Below, in pieces: positions 21,878 through 33,064 of a DNA stretch of 64,000 bases. Under the pieces are notes generated by a model. The model did no database searches. It saw only the letters and a list, made by a program, of their open reading frames with translations, and had not been told where the DNA came from. This DNA is from Sesamum alatum. Its lineage: Eukaryota > Streptophyta > Magnoliopsida > Lamiales > Pedaliaceae. The position numbers and the translations under genes were made by a program. How positions within the stretch are numbered: position 1 is the first letter of the stretch; the number at the start of each line of letters is the position of its first letter. The stretch covers positions 7,889,001 to 7,953,000 of the forward strand of contig JACGWO010000006.1 of the NCBI GenBank assembly GCA_034509735.1. The letters run 5' to 3'.

Positions 21878-23315
21878 CTCTCTTTTTCCTTCTATTTTCT
21901 TTCGTTCTCTTTATCTTAAACTAAATCCAATAATCTTGTTTCAATTTCTCGCCACCCACGATAAGTAAATTCCTTAATATTCCAGCTAATTTCATTGATT
22001 AAAGTTGTTAAAACATTACTTATTATATTGAAATTGTTATGTGTTTAATTCATTCAATTATATATATTAATTGAAGTTGGTTGTATTTTTTATTTTATCT
22101 TTCATAAATGTTGAATCATGTGATAATTTTAAATCCAAACAGGTGATCTTTGCACATCAAAGCAACAGTGAACCAGCGCTAGCTAGCAAGTAGTACCCTA
22201 CAGTGAGTGCTACTAATCAATTATACTAGTATTTGTGAAAATTGGAGGAGTATAAATTATTATCATTATAGGTTTACTTGTTTTGAACGTAATAATATCT
22301 TTAATTGTCTTTGTTTATTTTCGAAAAAAGAAAATCAAATGAGATTCTATAGAAAAGTCACATTTTGCTTTACATAATGATCACTTTTATTCATTTTTAT
22401 GACGTCTTTATATTCCTTGCAGGTAAAGTCTGTCTTTAAGAAATGAGTATAATGACATGATTATATGCTCACCTATATGCTGAGATTATTGGTTTTCAAT
22501 ACAATGTGGTCATTGGACCCTTGGCTGGATGGTTCGAGGGGAACGCTGGGGTAGCATAGGGCAACCAGCAGAGGCTCCGTCATCTAGTTCCAATTCGAGT
22601 GTACTATCACAAATAGGTTGGAGGTTGTGTATGGCTATGGTTGGCACAACCATGTACCTAGGAAAGGCATTTCTAAGCGGTCGCAAAGTCATTCCCTGTT
22701 CAAAGGATAAGGTAGTAAATAGTCTTCTAGGAGACAAAATGTGGTATTTGCCTAATCTGGTACTTTACAGATTTCTTCCACCCATTGACTTATCTGGCCT
22801 TCTGGTTTCCTACAAGTCACTTTAAACGGACTTTGCAAAGCAAGCGGTAAAAAATTTTATGAATAATATTTGTTTATATTTCTTACTTTTATTTTTAATG
22901 CTCTTGCACCCTACCACTGGCCCCCCCCAAGCCTTTGATTGTATATTTTGTGTTGTTTCTTCCTCCAAACCAGGTGGATGCGGAAAATGAGGGTTAACTT
23001 CCTTACGCTGTCAGTAGGACCCACCTAATTTTGAATCGAGTCATGCATGTATTTAGAAGTTAGGGTGTGGCGCCTAAAGTTTGGTAAAAGTACTTGTTGT
23101 GTGCATATGTATAACTATGTGATTTTTGTACTTACTTTTGTTGTGTAATTATTTATGGAACCTTTCTAGAAATTCTAATGTTGAGTTTGAATTTTCCTTT
23201 GAGTTTGGATGAGGTTAAAGGCGCTCTAGGATGAATCTCATTAGACCATATACGCACGTGTCACGCCCCGAGGTAGGGAGTTGTGTGTTGTCCAGGCCTT
23301 GGGGTGTGATAAAAG

Positions 23316-23330
23316 TGGTATCAAAGTCTA
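23316..23330 (+). other. Chromovirus primer binding site
   Basis: tggtatcaaagtcta starts four bases after the LTR. It is a slightly mutated initiator-Met PBS (expected tggtatcagagcc). Confidence 0.8.
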
Positions 23331-23458
23331 GGTTTGAAATGATGGTGTTATTTTTTGCATGTGGGTTGTGTCGAGTAGATTATATTTTTATATGTCTTTA
23401 AGAAATGATCTATGTACCTATTAGTTAATTTGGTGCTAACAATATATATTATTACAGG

Positions 23459-24018
23459 ATGGAGTCAATAGGAAGTAATGCACCAAATGTTGGGCGTGAG
23501 AACTATGTTAGCCCATTTTGGGATTCTATAACCATAAAGTGGGATGATCCTCCTATCATTTATCACCCATGAAATGAGGACTATGGGATTGGGAGTGTCC
23601 TCGATGATGTTATCCTAGATATATTGACGAACCATAATAGGGTCTTTTACGAGAGAGATAAAAATGAATATGAAAAGTGGACAGTGATCCACCAGTAGAA
23701 GAACCCCATCCACGAGCAATTAGATGAAATTAGAGGTCCCAAAATACAGTTATAGGATGTGAAGGCTGAATATAAAGCATGTAAGAGGAGCATGTGGGAA
23801 AAATTAAGACGTATTTGAACCTTTTATCAAAAATGACTGATGTTACCTGGACGATGATGGGTACCAGAATTGAGATAGTCCGGGGACTTAGGGAGACCAC
23901 TAGGGCAGGGGAGGAAATAGGAGAGAGGAATTACGATGGTAAAGGCTCACCTAGTAAAATAAGGGATGAGACCGGGGGAAATAACAATGAAGAGATAAGA
24001 ATTGTTTCTGTAGAATAG
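23459..24018 (+). pseudogene. Decayed leader ORF upstream of chromovirus gag, unknown function
   Basis: ATG at 23459 follows ttattacag, a good splice-acceptor look-alike. One frame reads MESIGSNAPNVGRENYVSPF and onward for about 120 codons, with only three stops (TGA 23570-23572 and two TAG). A shift near 23795 then opens a frame to 24018. The product would be acidic to charged, with EYEKW and KAEYKACKRSMWEKL, possibly helical. It sits between PBS and gag, where chromoviruses usually have only leader sequence. I do not recognise a domain. It could be an N-terminal extension of Gag made by splicing, or a captured fragment. Confidence 0.5.
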
Positions 24019-24355
24019 ACATGATGGCTACAGAGGGTTTTGTTGTGTTTAGGAGGTCTATATGGATAATTGTTTTGGGCTACATTGTATATAGTGGTGT
24101 TAACTTTAACGTTTCTAGTTGGTCATCCTATATGTGTATACTTGTACTTACATGTGATGTGTAAAACTAATAGTGTTATGTTATAATTGTATATCATCCC
24201 TAAGGTTATTTATTATTCAATGTTTGATCTAACAAACTTATCCCCTAGTAAAAATTGCGGTTTGTTTGTTCATAACGATAATAGACACAATAAATGAGAA
24301 AATTCAATGTAATCTTAATGTGTACTAAAATATTCCAAATACTTTCATATAGACA
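24019..24355 (+). other. Chromovirus leader, noncoding
   Basis: AT-rich interval between the leader ORF and gag. It ends in tactttcatatag just before the gag start, another acceptor-like site. No other signal seen. Confidence 0.5.
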
Positions 24356-25466
24356 ATGAATCCCCACGTGGTAGAGGAAGGCCTCGTGCATGACCAATGG
24401 GAGAGCTTAGGACCTTGAACTTCCTCCGATGAACAACCCTAATTCTGAACCAATGAATCACCCAGAGCAACAAGCTCCATGGGCAGCAGATATGGGACCT
24501 CTTTTAGCCACCCTCCAACAGTTCTTTCAATATGCGCAATGGCAAGCTCCACAAGTTGCTAAACCAGCAACTGACCAAGCCTTAGAGAGGTTTTTGCGCT
24601 TTCAACCTCCTAAATTCTTTGGGGAGTCGGATGACTACAAAGAAGAGAGTTGGATTGACGAGATACAGAAGATCTTTAAAGTGTTAAGGTATGATGATGA
24701 GCAAAAGGTATCATTTTTACCTTTTGATTCGAGAGGCGGCTCATAATTGTTGGCGAGTGGTGGAAGCGCGATGGCATAGGATGAAACCACTCACACTTGG
24801 GCCGACTTTGTCAAAGAATTGAATGATAAGTGTGTTCCTCAGGTCAAGATAGACCAGAACATGAGTTCGTTAATCTGATCCAAGGAAACAGTATTGTCGC
24901 CCAATACGAAGCGAAATTTAATAAGCTAATCAAGTATGCGTCCGACATGCTAGATGATGAGTTGAGGCGTACAAAGAAACTTATACGTGCCCCACTCCTT
25001 GACGTTGAAAGGACTATTTTACCTTGTGGTTTAACAACTTACAAGGTAACAGTGGAAGAGGCCATGGAAGTTGAGGCTGGACTTGCTGAGTTAAACCAAC
25101 TGAAGGAATGTGTGAAGAGAGCAAGACCGACACCACAACCATGCAAAGCACTAGGTTTGAGAAAGGGCCCAATGTCCGAATAACTCATCCTAGAAACTTT
25201 TTGGGGAAAATAATGAACCTAAAGGAGATTGTAAATTTTGTGGACATACAAGTCATACAAATCAACATTTGTTGGAGAAGTTGGGAAAGTGTATTCTTGT
25301 GGAAGTGCCCAACACATGATCCGAAATTGCCAAATGATGCAAGAGAATAATCAACAACCACAAATATGAGTTCAACATGGCGGTGCGATAAGCTTAAAGG
25401 AACTGGGAATCCAACTGGTAGACCTAAGATACTTGCACGTGCATTTACACTAAGAGGAGAATAGGT
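24356..25466 (+). pseudogene. gag: Chromovirus gag
   Basis: The start region (24356-24395) encodes an Arg/Gly-rich PRGRGRPRA peptide typical of Del/Tekay Gag, but in a shifted frame. The capsid core reads ALERFLRFQPPKFFGES and SWIDEIQKIFKVLRYDDEQKVSF (24429-24746). The second part (24880-25183) has FVNLIQGNSIVAQYEAKFNKL and ATRAYK-like VTVEEAMEVEAGLAELNQ. A degraded zinc-knuckle region follows near 25215-25340, where HTSHTNQH and CSGHFDPKL-type residues can be traced between frames. Several stops and frameshifts prevent expression. Confidence 0.87.
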
Positions 25467-27290
25467 CACAGACCCAATGATGGTTATTGAAGGTACGATT
25501 CGTATTTCAAATATACTAGGTCAAGTTTTATTTGATTCGGGGGCCACACATTCATTTGTAGCCTTACATTTTACTCCTTATCTTACCGTTAAAGCTGAAG
25601 TTTTGCCATTTAGCTTTGAGGTAAATATGCAAACGGGAATAGTGTGATAACCAATGTTTTATATAAGCCTTGTGAGTTTAAGATTGAGAACTGAACATTT
25701 TGGGCAGATTTAATTGAATTACATTTCAGGGGTATGATGTCATATTGGAGATGGACTAGCTATACAAATATCATGCGAATTTAGATTGTTATTAAAAAAC
25801 TGTTAAGTTTCGTGTTTTGAGGGAGACAGAGGTAGAACTGATTGGAGAAAACATACCATCAATTATGAGAATAATTTCTGCCTCAAAGGCTATGAAGATA
25901 CTTCGAATGGAGGGACAAAGATTCCTAGCTTATCTGATCAATAAACCCAAGGAAAAAAAAACATATTAGAAAAAGGTACCAACAATGTCTGAATATCTGG
26001 ATGTATTTATGGAGGAACTAACATCCTTACCCCCGGATAGACAAGTAGAGTTTGTAATTGAGACCTTGCTCGGCACGTCACCGATCTCCAAAACGCCTTA
26101 TCGATATCGGTTGAATTGAAGGAGTTGAAGAGTCAGCTTAGGGAGTTGCTAGAGAGGGGATTTATACGCCTAAGTTTTTCACCGTGGGAAGCTCCTGTCC
26201 TTTTTGTTCGAAAGAAGGATGAAAAGCTTCAAAGTGCATTGACTATATAGGGTTGAATAGTGTTACCATAAAGAACAAATACACTCTACCTCAAAATGAT
26301 GAACTATTTGACCAACTACAAGGGCCAAGAATTTACTCCAAGTCAGATTTGAGGCAAGCATACTACCAACTAAATATTCGAGAAGTAGACATCCCAAAAA
26401 ATGAATTTCACACGAGATATGGTCATTATGATTGTGGTCATGCCTTTTGGGTTGACAAATGCACCCGCAACCTTATCTCGACAAATTTGTGTTAATTATT
26501 ATAGATGACATATTGGTCTACTCCAAGCCCGAGGAGGACCACAAAAACCACCTTTAGACTGTTATACAAGTGCTTCAAGAAAACAAGTTGTTTGTCAAAT
26601 TAAGCAAATGCGAGTTTTGGATACATGAAGTTACCTTCTTTGGTCATGTTGTTTCAGGCGGTGGACTCGTCGTAGATCGTTCGAAGGTAAAAGCTATGGT
26701 AGAGTGGAAAAGACCTTAGAATGTCACGAAAATTCATAGTTTCCTAGTTTATTTGGATATTATCAAAGATTCATTCAAATTTCTTGAAAATAGCCTCACC
26801 CTTGACAAAGGTCACTCAGAAGAACAACCCCATTGTTTGGGATGATGCCGGTGAGGTGAGCTTTCAGGAGCTTAAGAAACATTTGACCACTACCCGATAC
26901 TAGCACTTTCAAATGGAATGGAAAACTTTGTTGTTTATACAGACACCTCCAAGGAAAGTATGGGTGTTGTATTCTGATGCAAAATAGAATGATCATTGCT
27001 TATGCCTCCCGTCAATTGAAACAACACGAGAAGAATTACCCAACACATGACCTAGATTTGGCCTTAATCATGTTTGCCTTGGCAAAATGGAGATACTACT
27101 TTTATGGAATGACAACAATATATATGGACCACAAGGCTTCAAATATTTGTCTCTCGATAAAGACTGAATATGAGACAAAAATGGTGGTTGAAATTATTAG
27201 ATGATTACGATTTCATGATTTAATCCCCAGAAAGCAAATATTGTAGCAGATGCCTTGAACCAAAAGCTTACTAATCAAAGGAAGCCCTGG
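25467..27290 (+). pseudogene. pol: Chromovirus protease, reverse transcriptase and RNase H
   Basis: The protease has QVLFDSGATHSFVA near 25520-25560. RT begins about 25985 (EYLDVFMEELTSLPPDRQVEF), continues with [31 protein letters not shown] (a mutated L/FSKIDLRSGYHQ motif), and has the active site [14 protein letters not shown] near 26500-26540. The thumb KLSKCEFWIHEVTFFGHVVS lies near 26600-26660. RNase H shows [15 protein letters not shown] near 26930-26975 and [22 protein letters not shown] at 27000-27060. More than ten stops and frameshifts are spread over the region. Confidence 0.9.
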
Positions 27291-28804
27291 ACTTATACGA
27301 ACAAGTCAACTCGATGCACTGAGATTTGAAGAGAATGTTAAAAAAAAATTCTCAAGTAAGTGTGCTGTCGAAAATCATTTTAGAGATCAAGGAGGCCCAA
27401 CATAGGGATGAGAAGATCCAGAACTTGAAGAAATTAGTAGAAAAATGATCTAACTTTGATTTTACTATTGATCCAGATGGGATATTGAGATTTTGTGATA
27501 GGCTTTGTGTTCTTGGAGATGAGAGCGTAAAAAGCGAATTATTGAAGAAAGCCCATCAATCACATAACACTTTGCACCCAGGTGGGAATAAGATGTATCA
27601 AGATTTGAAGCAACATTACAGTGGAACAACATGAAGAGAGACATCCTAAGTACATCCAAAAATGCTTGATATGTGAACAAGTTAAAGCGGAACATCAACG
27701 ACCTGCAGGGTTGCTTCAATCGCTACCTATCCCTAACTGGAAGTGGGAGCCAATAACTATAGACTTTGTTATTGGATTCCCTACTACAAAGAAGGGCCAT
27801 AATGTGATTTAGGTCATCATCGATTGCTTAACGAAATCTGCTCACTTCATTGCCATCAAGAAGTCGTGGCCAGTGACAAAGTTGACAGAAACTTACGTCA
27901 AGAAGATTGTCAAACTACATGGAGTCCCTGTTAACATCATTTCTGATCATGATCCTTGGTCCACATCCCAGTTGTGGCGACGATTACAAGATTATTTCAG
28001 AAGCAAGCTATAGTTTAGTAAAGCAGCCAATCCGCAAATCGACTGACAATTTGAAACAACTATTGATACTTGAAGACATGTTGTGAATGGGTGCACTAGA
28101 TATTGGGGGTAGTTGGAAGAAACATATTTCTTCAATAGAGTTTGCTTAAATTAATATTTACCGATTGACTATCTAGATGACGCCCTATAAGACACTCTAT
28201 GGAAGGAAATGTAGATCACCGCTCCATTGGGATTTGGATGATCATAAACAACCGAAGGACGGTGATAGAAAAAAGATGCTACAAATAGAGTTGATATAAG
28301 AAGCAATTGACTGCTCAAACAAGGTAGAAAAGCTATGCTGATAATCGAAGGAGAGATCTAGATTCTGTTGTTGATAAAGTATTCCTCAAAGTTTCCTCCA
28401 TAAAGGGAATAGCACAATTCTGCAAGCGGAATAAGCTGAAGCCAAGATACATTGGACTCTTCAAGATTGTAAAACGTGTCAGCAGAATAACATATAGACT
28501 AAACTTGCCTCCAAACACTTCAAGGATGCATGGCGTGTTTCACATATCACATCTCAAGAAGTATTACCCAGATCCTTCTCACATACTACAACCTGACACA
28601 GTGGAACTCGAAGAAGACCTATCTTATCTAGAGAGACCTATTCGTATCCTTGACAACAAGATCCAAGAACTACGCACTCGATGCATACCACTAGTAAAGG
28701 TGCTTTGGCAAAATCATGGTATCGAAGAAGCCACATTGGAGCGTGACAATAAGTTGTGTAGGAATCATCCTGAGCTTTTCAACGAGCCAACGAATACAGG
28801 TTAG
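27291..28804 (+). pseudogene. Chromovirus integrase with C-terminal chromodomain
   Basis: The HHCC module lies at about 27545-27690 (KKAHQSHNTLHPGG ... [12 protein letters not shown]). The core has [10 protein letters not shown] (first Asp, about 27755), IISDHDPWSTS (second Asp, about 27940) and a decayed third motif with QFE near 28045. After a degraded middle the last 100 codons are open: LNLPPNTSRMHGVFHISHLKKY, then a chromodomain with ERPIRILDNKIQELR, IPLVKVLWQNH and EEATLERDNKLCRNHPELF, ending at TAG 28802-28804. The chromodomain is thought to direct integration to heterochromatin. It is the least damaged part of this element. Confidence 0.9.
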
Positions 28805-29638
28805 AGTTTGGGGATTGAATCCTTTTAAGGGGGGAGAGTGCAACAGCCTTACATATTATATTAATATTAGGTTTCACCCCTAACAAATTAATTTATTATT
28901 ACCCCTAAGATTTATTTTTCTTTACATATTTCTATCCAAAGCTTATTTGACTTAATTTATGATAAAGAATAAATTATGTGAAACTTGATTACCACATTTT
29001 TAAGAGTTAGAAAGTCAAAAATTTGCTAGAAAATATATTGTACGGTATAACTTAAGTATATAAAAACTTTTAGAGACTAAATTGGAATCTTATAAAGTTT
29101 TTAGGGTTAAATTATATATGTAAAAATTAAGGGAGTAAAGTACAAATTTTATAAACTTAAAAAAGTAGTCAAAAGGAAAACAAAGAGGATAAGTAGGAAA
29201 TTGCCATTATCCCCTTACATTTAAGGAGTGGTAGCCACTCCCCTTTGTCCTATTGGCTAAAAAAAATAAGCCAACTTTTTAAGCCTTTCCAACCGAACCC
29301 ACGCAATTACACATAATACACACACACACAAATTTTGAAGTTATTAATAGAGCTATTTTATTCCTTTTCTCCTATTATCTCCTTTTCCTTCCATTTCCTT
29401 TCTTTCCTTTTCTCTTAAGTTAACCAAAAATATAAGTAATTGAGTTCTACGATAATATATGATTGAAAACTTAAATCTAGTTATTTTATCCTCATTAGAC
29501 TTTAATTGGTTTTTTAAATATTTAATTATATCCAGACAGGTGATCTTTGTACATCAAAACAACCGTGAACCAAGGCTAGCTAGCAATCGGGACCTTACAG
29601 AGAGTGTCACTAACCAATTATACTAGTATTTGAAAACT

Positions 29639-30906
29639 TGATAAGTAGGGATTTTACGTATTTGTTAAAGGGAAACACACGCATTCTTCAACCCTTTTAA
29701 GCAGAATTCCATCTAATTTACTACTTTTCTATGCCAAACTCTTTCTTGGATACTACTTTTTGTTGTTTCTCTCTTTTCAGGCATAATTCAGGAGCAAAAT
29801 GGACAAAAGAAAAGAATTCGCCCACGTTTGACAGAACACGGCCGTGTTGTATCCTCTCACACGCCCGTGTTGCTAATTCAAATCACCAGCCAAGAACACT
29901 CGAGGATAACACGGCTTGGCCGCGTTCTAGGACACGGCTGTCGGGTTAGTCGCAGAAAATACGAGAACATGGCCTGACCATGTTCACGCTGCACGGGCGT
30001 GTTCTACACTTGGAAACAGAATCGTTCGGATTTTTCTGCCTTTTGCTCCACTACAACTATAAAAGGGGGGACTAGGGACGTGAGAAAGTAGGGAGGAAGC
30101 ACAGATACAAGGCTCAAAGGAACACGAAGATGTCGGGAAAGCTTCAAGACGGCTAGGACGATCGGATTATAGTTCTTCCTAATCCTTTCTTCTTTTTGGC
30201 ACCTTGTTTGATGTATTCTCCGACATATCTATCTTGCTTCTTCGTTAACTTTATGGCTGAGTAGAATCCTTGTTCTAGGATCATGTTGAACCCTTTGATA
30301 GATTAATGAATTTATTCTAGTTCTCTTTTCCGATCTCGTGTGAGTTGATCCGATTTAATTTTCGAGCACTTATTTGTCTTGTGAATATGTTGGCCACATA
30401 TTTGCATGTTTTAAACATCGAGTGAAGTACTGAAAGGTGAAATTCCATGTTAGAAAGTCGGAGATTAAACCTAGAAATTAACCGCGAAAGCATGCCTAAT
30501 TTCTATGAGGATCTCATAATTGTCATGATCTCAATAGGTTCGATTTAATTATATCTCCATGAAAATAGGTAGATTAATTAACCGAATACGGATTTCCACA
30601 TACTTGAAAGAGGGTGGTAACGACATTAAGACGATTTCCTTCGGATTAATCACGTTGAGTAGAAAAGAGTTCTTGATAGGTTCGTTAATCAATCATTGCG
30701 GGGATACTTGATTCTAGACTATCACACCTTATTGTTTACTCTCTTGTTTCAATTTACTGGTTTTACGATTCCAATCAATTGTCTCACTCGTATATTTCGG
30801 TCTGACTAACCAAAATTGAGTAAATCTGGTAATCACAATAGTCCCTGTGGGATCGACATCTTGAGTACTACGCGATACACCATGCACTTGCGGTTTTGGC
30901 TCATCA
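29639..30906 (+). repeat. Athila element 5' LTR
   Basis: 1268 bp with TATA box TATAAAAG at 30058-30065. Upstream of the TATA box (29830-30005) lie several GC-rich inverted motifs related to ACACGGCCGTGT, including a perfect 12-bp palindrome at 29836-29847. The right edge GGCTCATCA is followed by the PBS. Confidence 0.93.
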
Positions 30907-30912
30907 AGTTTT

Positions 30913-30930
30913 TGGCGCCGTTGCCGGGGA
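30913..30930 (+). other. Athila element primer binding site
   Basis: tggcgccgttgccgggga, the classic tRNA-Asp-type PBS of Athila elements, six bases after the LTR end. Confidence 0.92.
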
Positions 30931-31050
30931 CTTACTGTGATATTAGAATTATACAATTTAATTAGATCCGATCATTATTCTATTTTGCTTTATTTTCTCC
31001 GTCTAGTCTAGCCTATTGATATCGTTCTCTACTATCGCTTTTCAGACTTA

Positions 31051-32865
31051 TTGATGCGAAGAACTCGTACCAGTGACAATTTGGTTGCGTTCGATCCCAA
31101 GATTGAACGAACCTTCCATCAAAGAAGACGCGAGCAGCGACAACAAATCGTTGTCCATATGGCAGGCCAAGACAACGAGGAGAGGGGTCTAGTGGAATTC
31201 GGGATACCCACTACCCAATGTCTACTCCCGAGTATTGCTCGACCCACTATAGAGGCTAACAATTTTGAACTCAAACCGGCTCTACTGAATATGGGACAAC
31301 AGAATCAGTTCGGGGGTTTAGGCACAGAAGATCTTAACCTGCACTTATCTATCTTTTTAGAGTATTGTGATACACTTAAGTTTAACGGGGTCACACCGAT
31401 GCAATTAGACTTAGGTTATTTCCATTCTCTTTACGTGATAGGGCCAGAGCATGGTTGCATTCCCTTCCCCCGAACTTGGGATGAGATGTCTCAAGCCTTT
31501 TTGGCTAAATACTTTCCCCCGAGCAAAATTGTCGAATTGCGCATGAAAATTCAATCCTTTACACAAAAAGAAGGGGAATCTTACATTGAGGCATGGGAAA
31601 GATTTAAGGACTTGCTTCGGACATGTCCTCATCATGGGTTAAAAAAAATGGTTAATTGTGCATACTTTTTACAATGGTCTAACCTACAACACTAGATCCT
31701 CAGTTGATGCAGCTGCAGGAGGATTTCTGATGAACAAAAGTGTTCGGGAAGGATACAATCTACTGGAGGAGATAGCTCTACACCATCACCAATGGTCCAA
31801 CGAGTGAGTAGTCCCAGCAAAGACGGCAGGTAAGTATGAGGTAGACGCTTTCACAATGCTTAATGCTAGAATAGATGCACTTGTTTCTAAATTTGATTCC
31901 ATGAATGTGAATAATGTGCATGCTGTGAACTCTCATACCAAAGTTACCTGTGAAAATTGTGGGGTAATTGGACATGTGGCTAATGAGTGTAGACTCAGGA
32001 ACTTTAGTCTTAACCAAGAGAAGCAAGCCAATTTTGTGAACAACCAACACAGGGGAAATAATCCGCATTCTAAAACCTATAATCCCGGTTGGAAGAACCA
32101 TCCCAATTTTTCCTACAAAACAACCAACCTCAACAGGATGTTCACCCCCCAGCTCCTGGTTTTCAAAGACCATTTGATCCAAATCCCCCTCCACCAAAGT
32201 CTAACTTAGAGGCTGTGCTTGAATCATTTATAGTTGCCCAAACTAAGACGAATGAGGAATTTAGACAACAAGGGCAATCTTTGGGCAAGGCTTTAAGACA
32301 ACTAACATCCAAGGTAGACTCTCTCGTCATGCACAAAATTTGAGTGGGGAAACTGACGAAGTGAAGGACAAGGACAAGGAACCGAAGTATGAGCCTCCTA
32401 AGCCATACCAACCTCCCGTTCCATTTTCGCAGTTGTTGGCTAAAGCCAAGTTAGACAAACAATTCAGTAGGTTCCTTGATGTGCTCAAAAAGCTTTATGT
32501 CAATATTCCTTTCACGGAAACTCTTTCACAAATGCCCTCGTATGCTAAATTCTTGAAAGACATACTATCAAACAAACGAAAATTGGAAGACTATGAAACC
32601 GTGGCCTTAACTCAGGAATGTAGTACTTTATTGCAAAATAAGCTACCCCTTAAGCTGAAAGATCCCGGTAGTTTTTCCATTCCTTGTCTAATTGGCAGTA
32701 TGAATTTTGATCGTGCATTATGTGATTTCGGAGCTAGTGTTAATTTGATGCCATTATCTATTTGTCAACGATTGATTTGGGTGAGTTAAAATCCACCACT
32801 ATATCTTTGCAATTGGCTGATAGAACCGTAAAATATCCTGTCGGTATTCTCGAGGACATACCAGT
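31051..32865 (+). pseudogene. gag: Athila element gag and partial protease
   Basis: Start at 31051 with a basic N-terminus. Capsid core: TWDEMSQAFLAKYFPPSKIVELR and GESYIEAWERFKDLLRTCPHHGL (31450-31640). After a frame break, a linker with AFTMLNARIDALVSKFDSM and a CCHC knuckle CENCGVIGHVANEC (31950-31992). A Gln-rich coiled segment follows at 32190-32343. The protease region (32340-32789) has YQPPVPFSQ, LKDPGSFSIPCLIGSMNFDRALCDFGASVNLMP; the active site reads DFGAS. It ends in a shifted frame, then ILEDIPV near 32845-32865 and a sudden junction. At least three frameshifts and several stops. Confidence 0.9.
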
Positions 32866-33064
32866 TTGAGTTCTACGATAATATATGATTGAAAACTTAA
32901 ATCTAGTTATTTTATCCTCATTAGACTTTAATTGGTTTTTTAAATATTTAATTATATCCAGACAGGTGATCTTTGTACATCAAAACAACCGTGAACCAAG
33001 GCTAGCTAGCAATCGGGACCTTACAGAGAGTGTCACTAACCAATTATACTAGTATTTGAAAACT
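32866..33064 (+). repeat. 199-bp copy of the outside flank placed before the Athila 3' LTR
   Basis: I see no difference between this stretch and 29440-29638, which is chromovirus 3' LTR sequence immediately left of the Athila 5' LTR, including the AAACT target duplication. It is joined to Athila internal sequence at a TTGAG junction. Confidence 0.92.

Larger units (their letters stand above)
15166..23311 (+). repeat. Chromovirus 5' LTR, interrupted by Copia-2
   Basis: Two parts, 15166-15743 and 21883-23311, about 2.0 kb in total. The first part has an AT microsatellite (15443-15462). The second contains a GC-richer stretch (about 22500-22840) repeated at 34590-34880 in the 3' LTR, then a shared end gtgtcacgccccgaggtaggg. 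About 110 bp present near 23060-23200 are missing from the 3' LTR. Confidence 0.88.

Noticed and set aside
22510..22825. Open frames of 75-98 codons on both strands in the chromovirus 5' LTR, with a minus-strand counterpart at 34540-34800
   Set aside because: The two LTRs were identical at insertion, so shared open frames are expected without selection. The plus-strand frame is broken in the 3' LTR.
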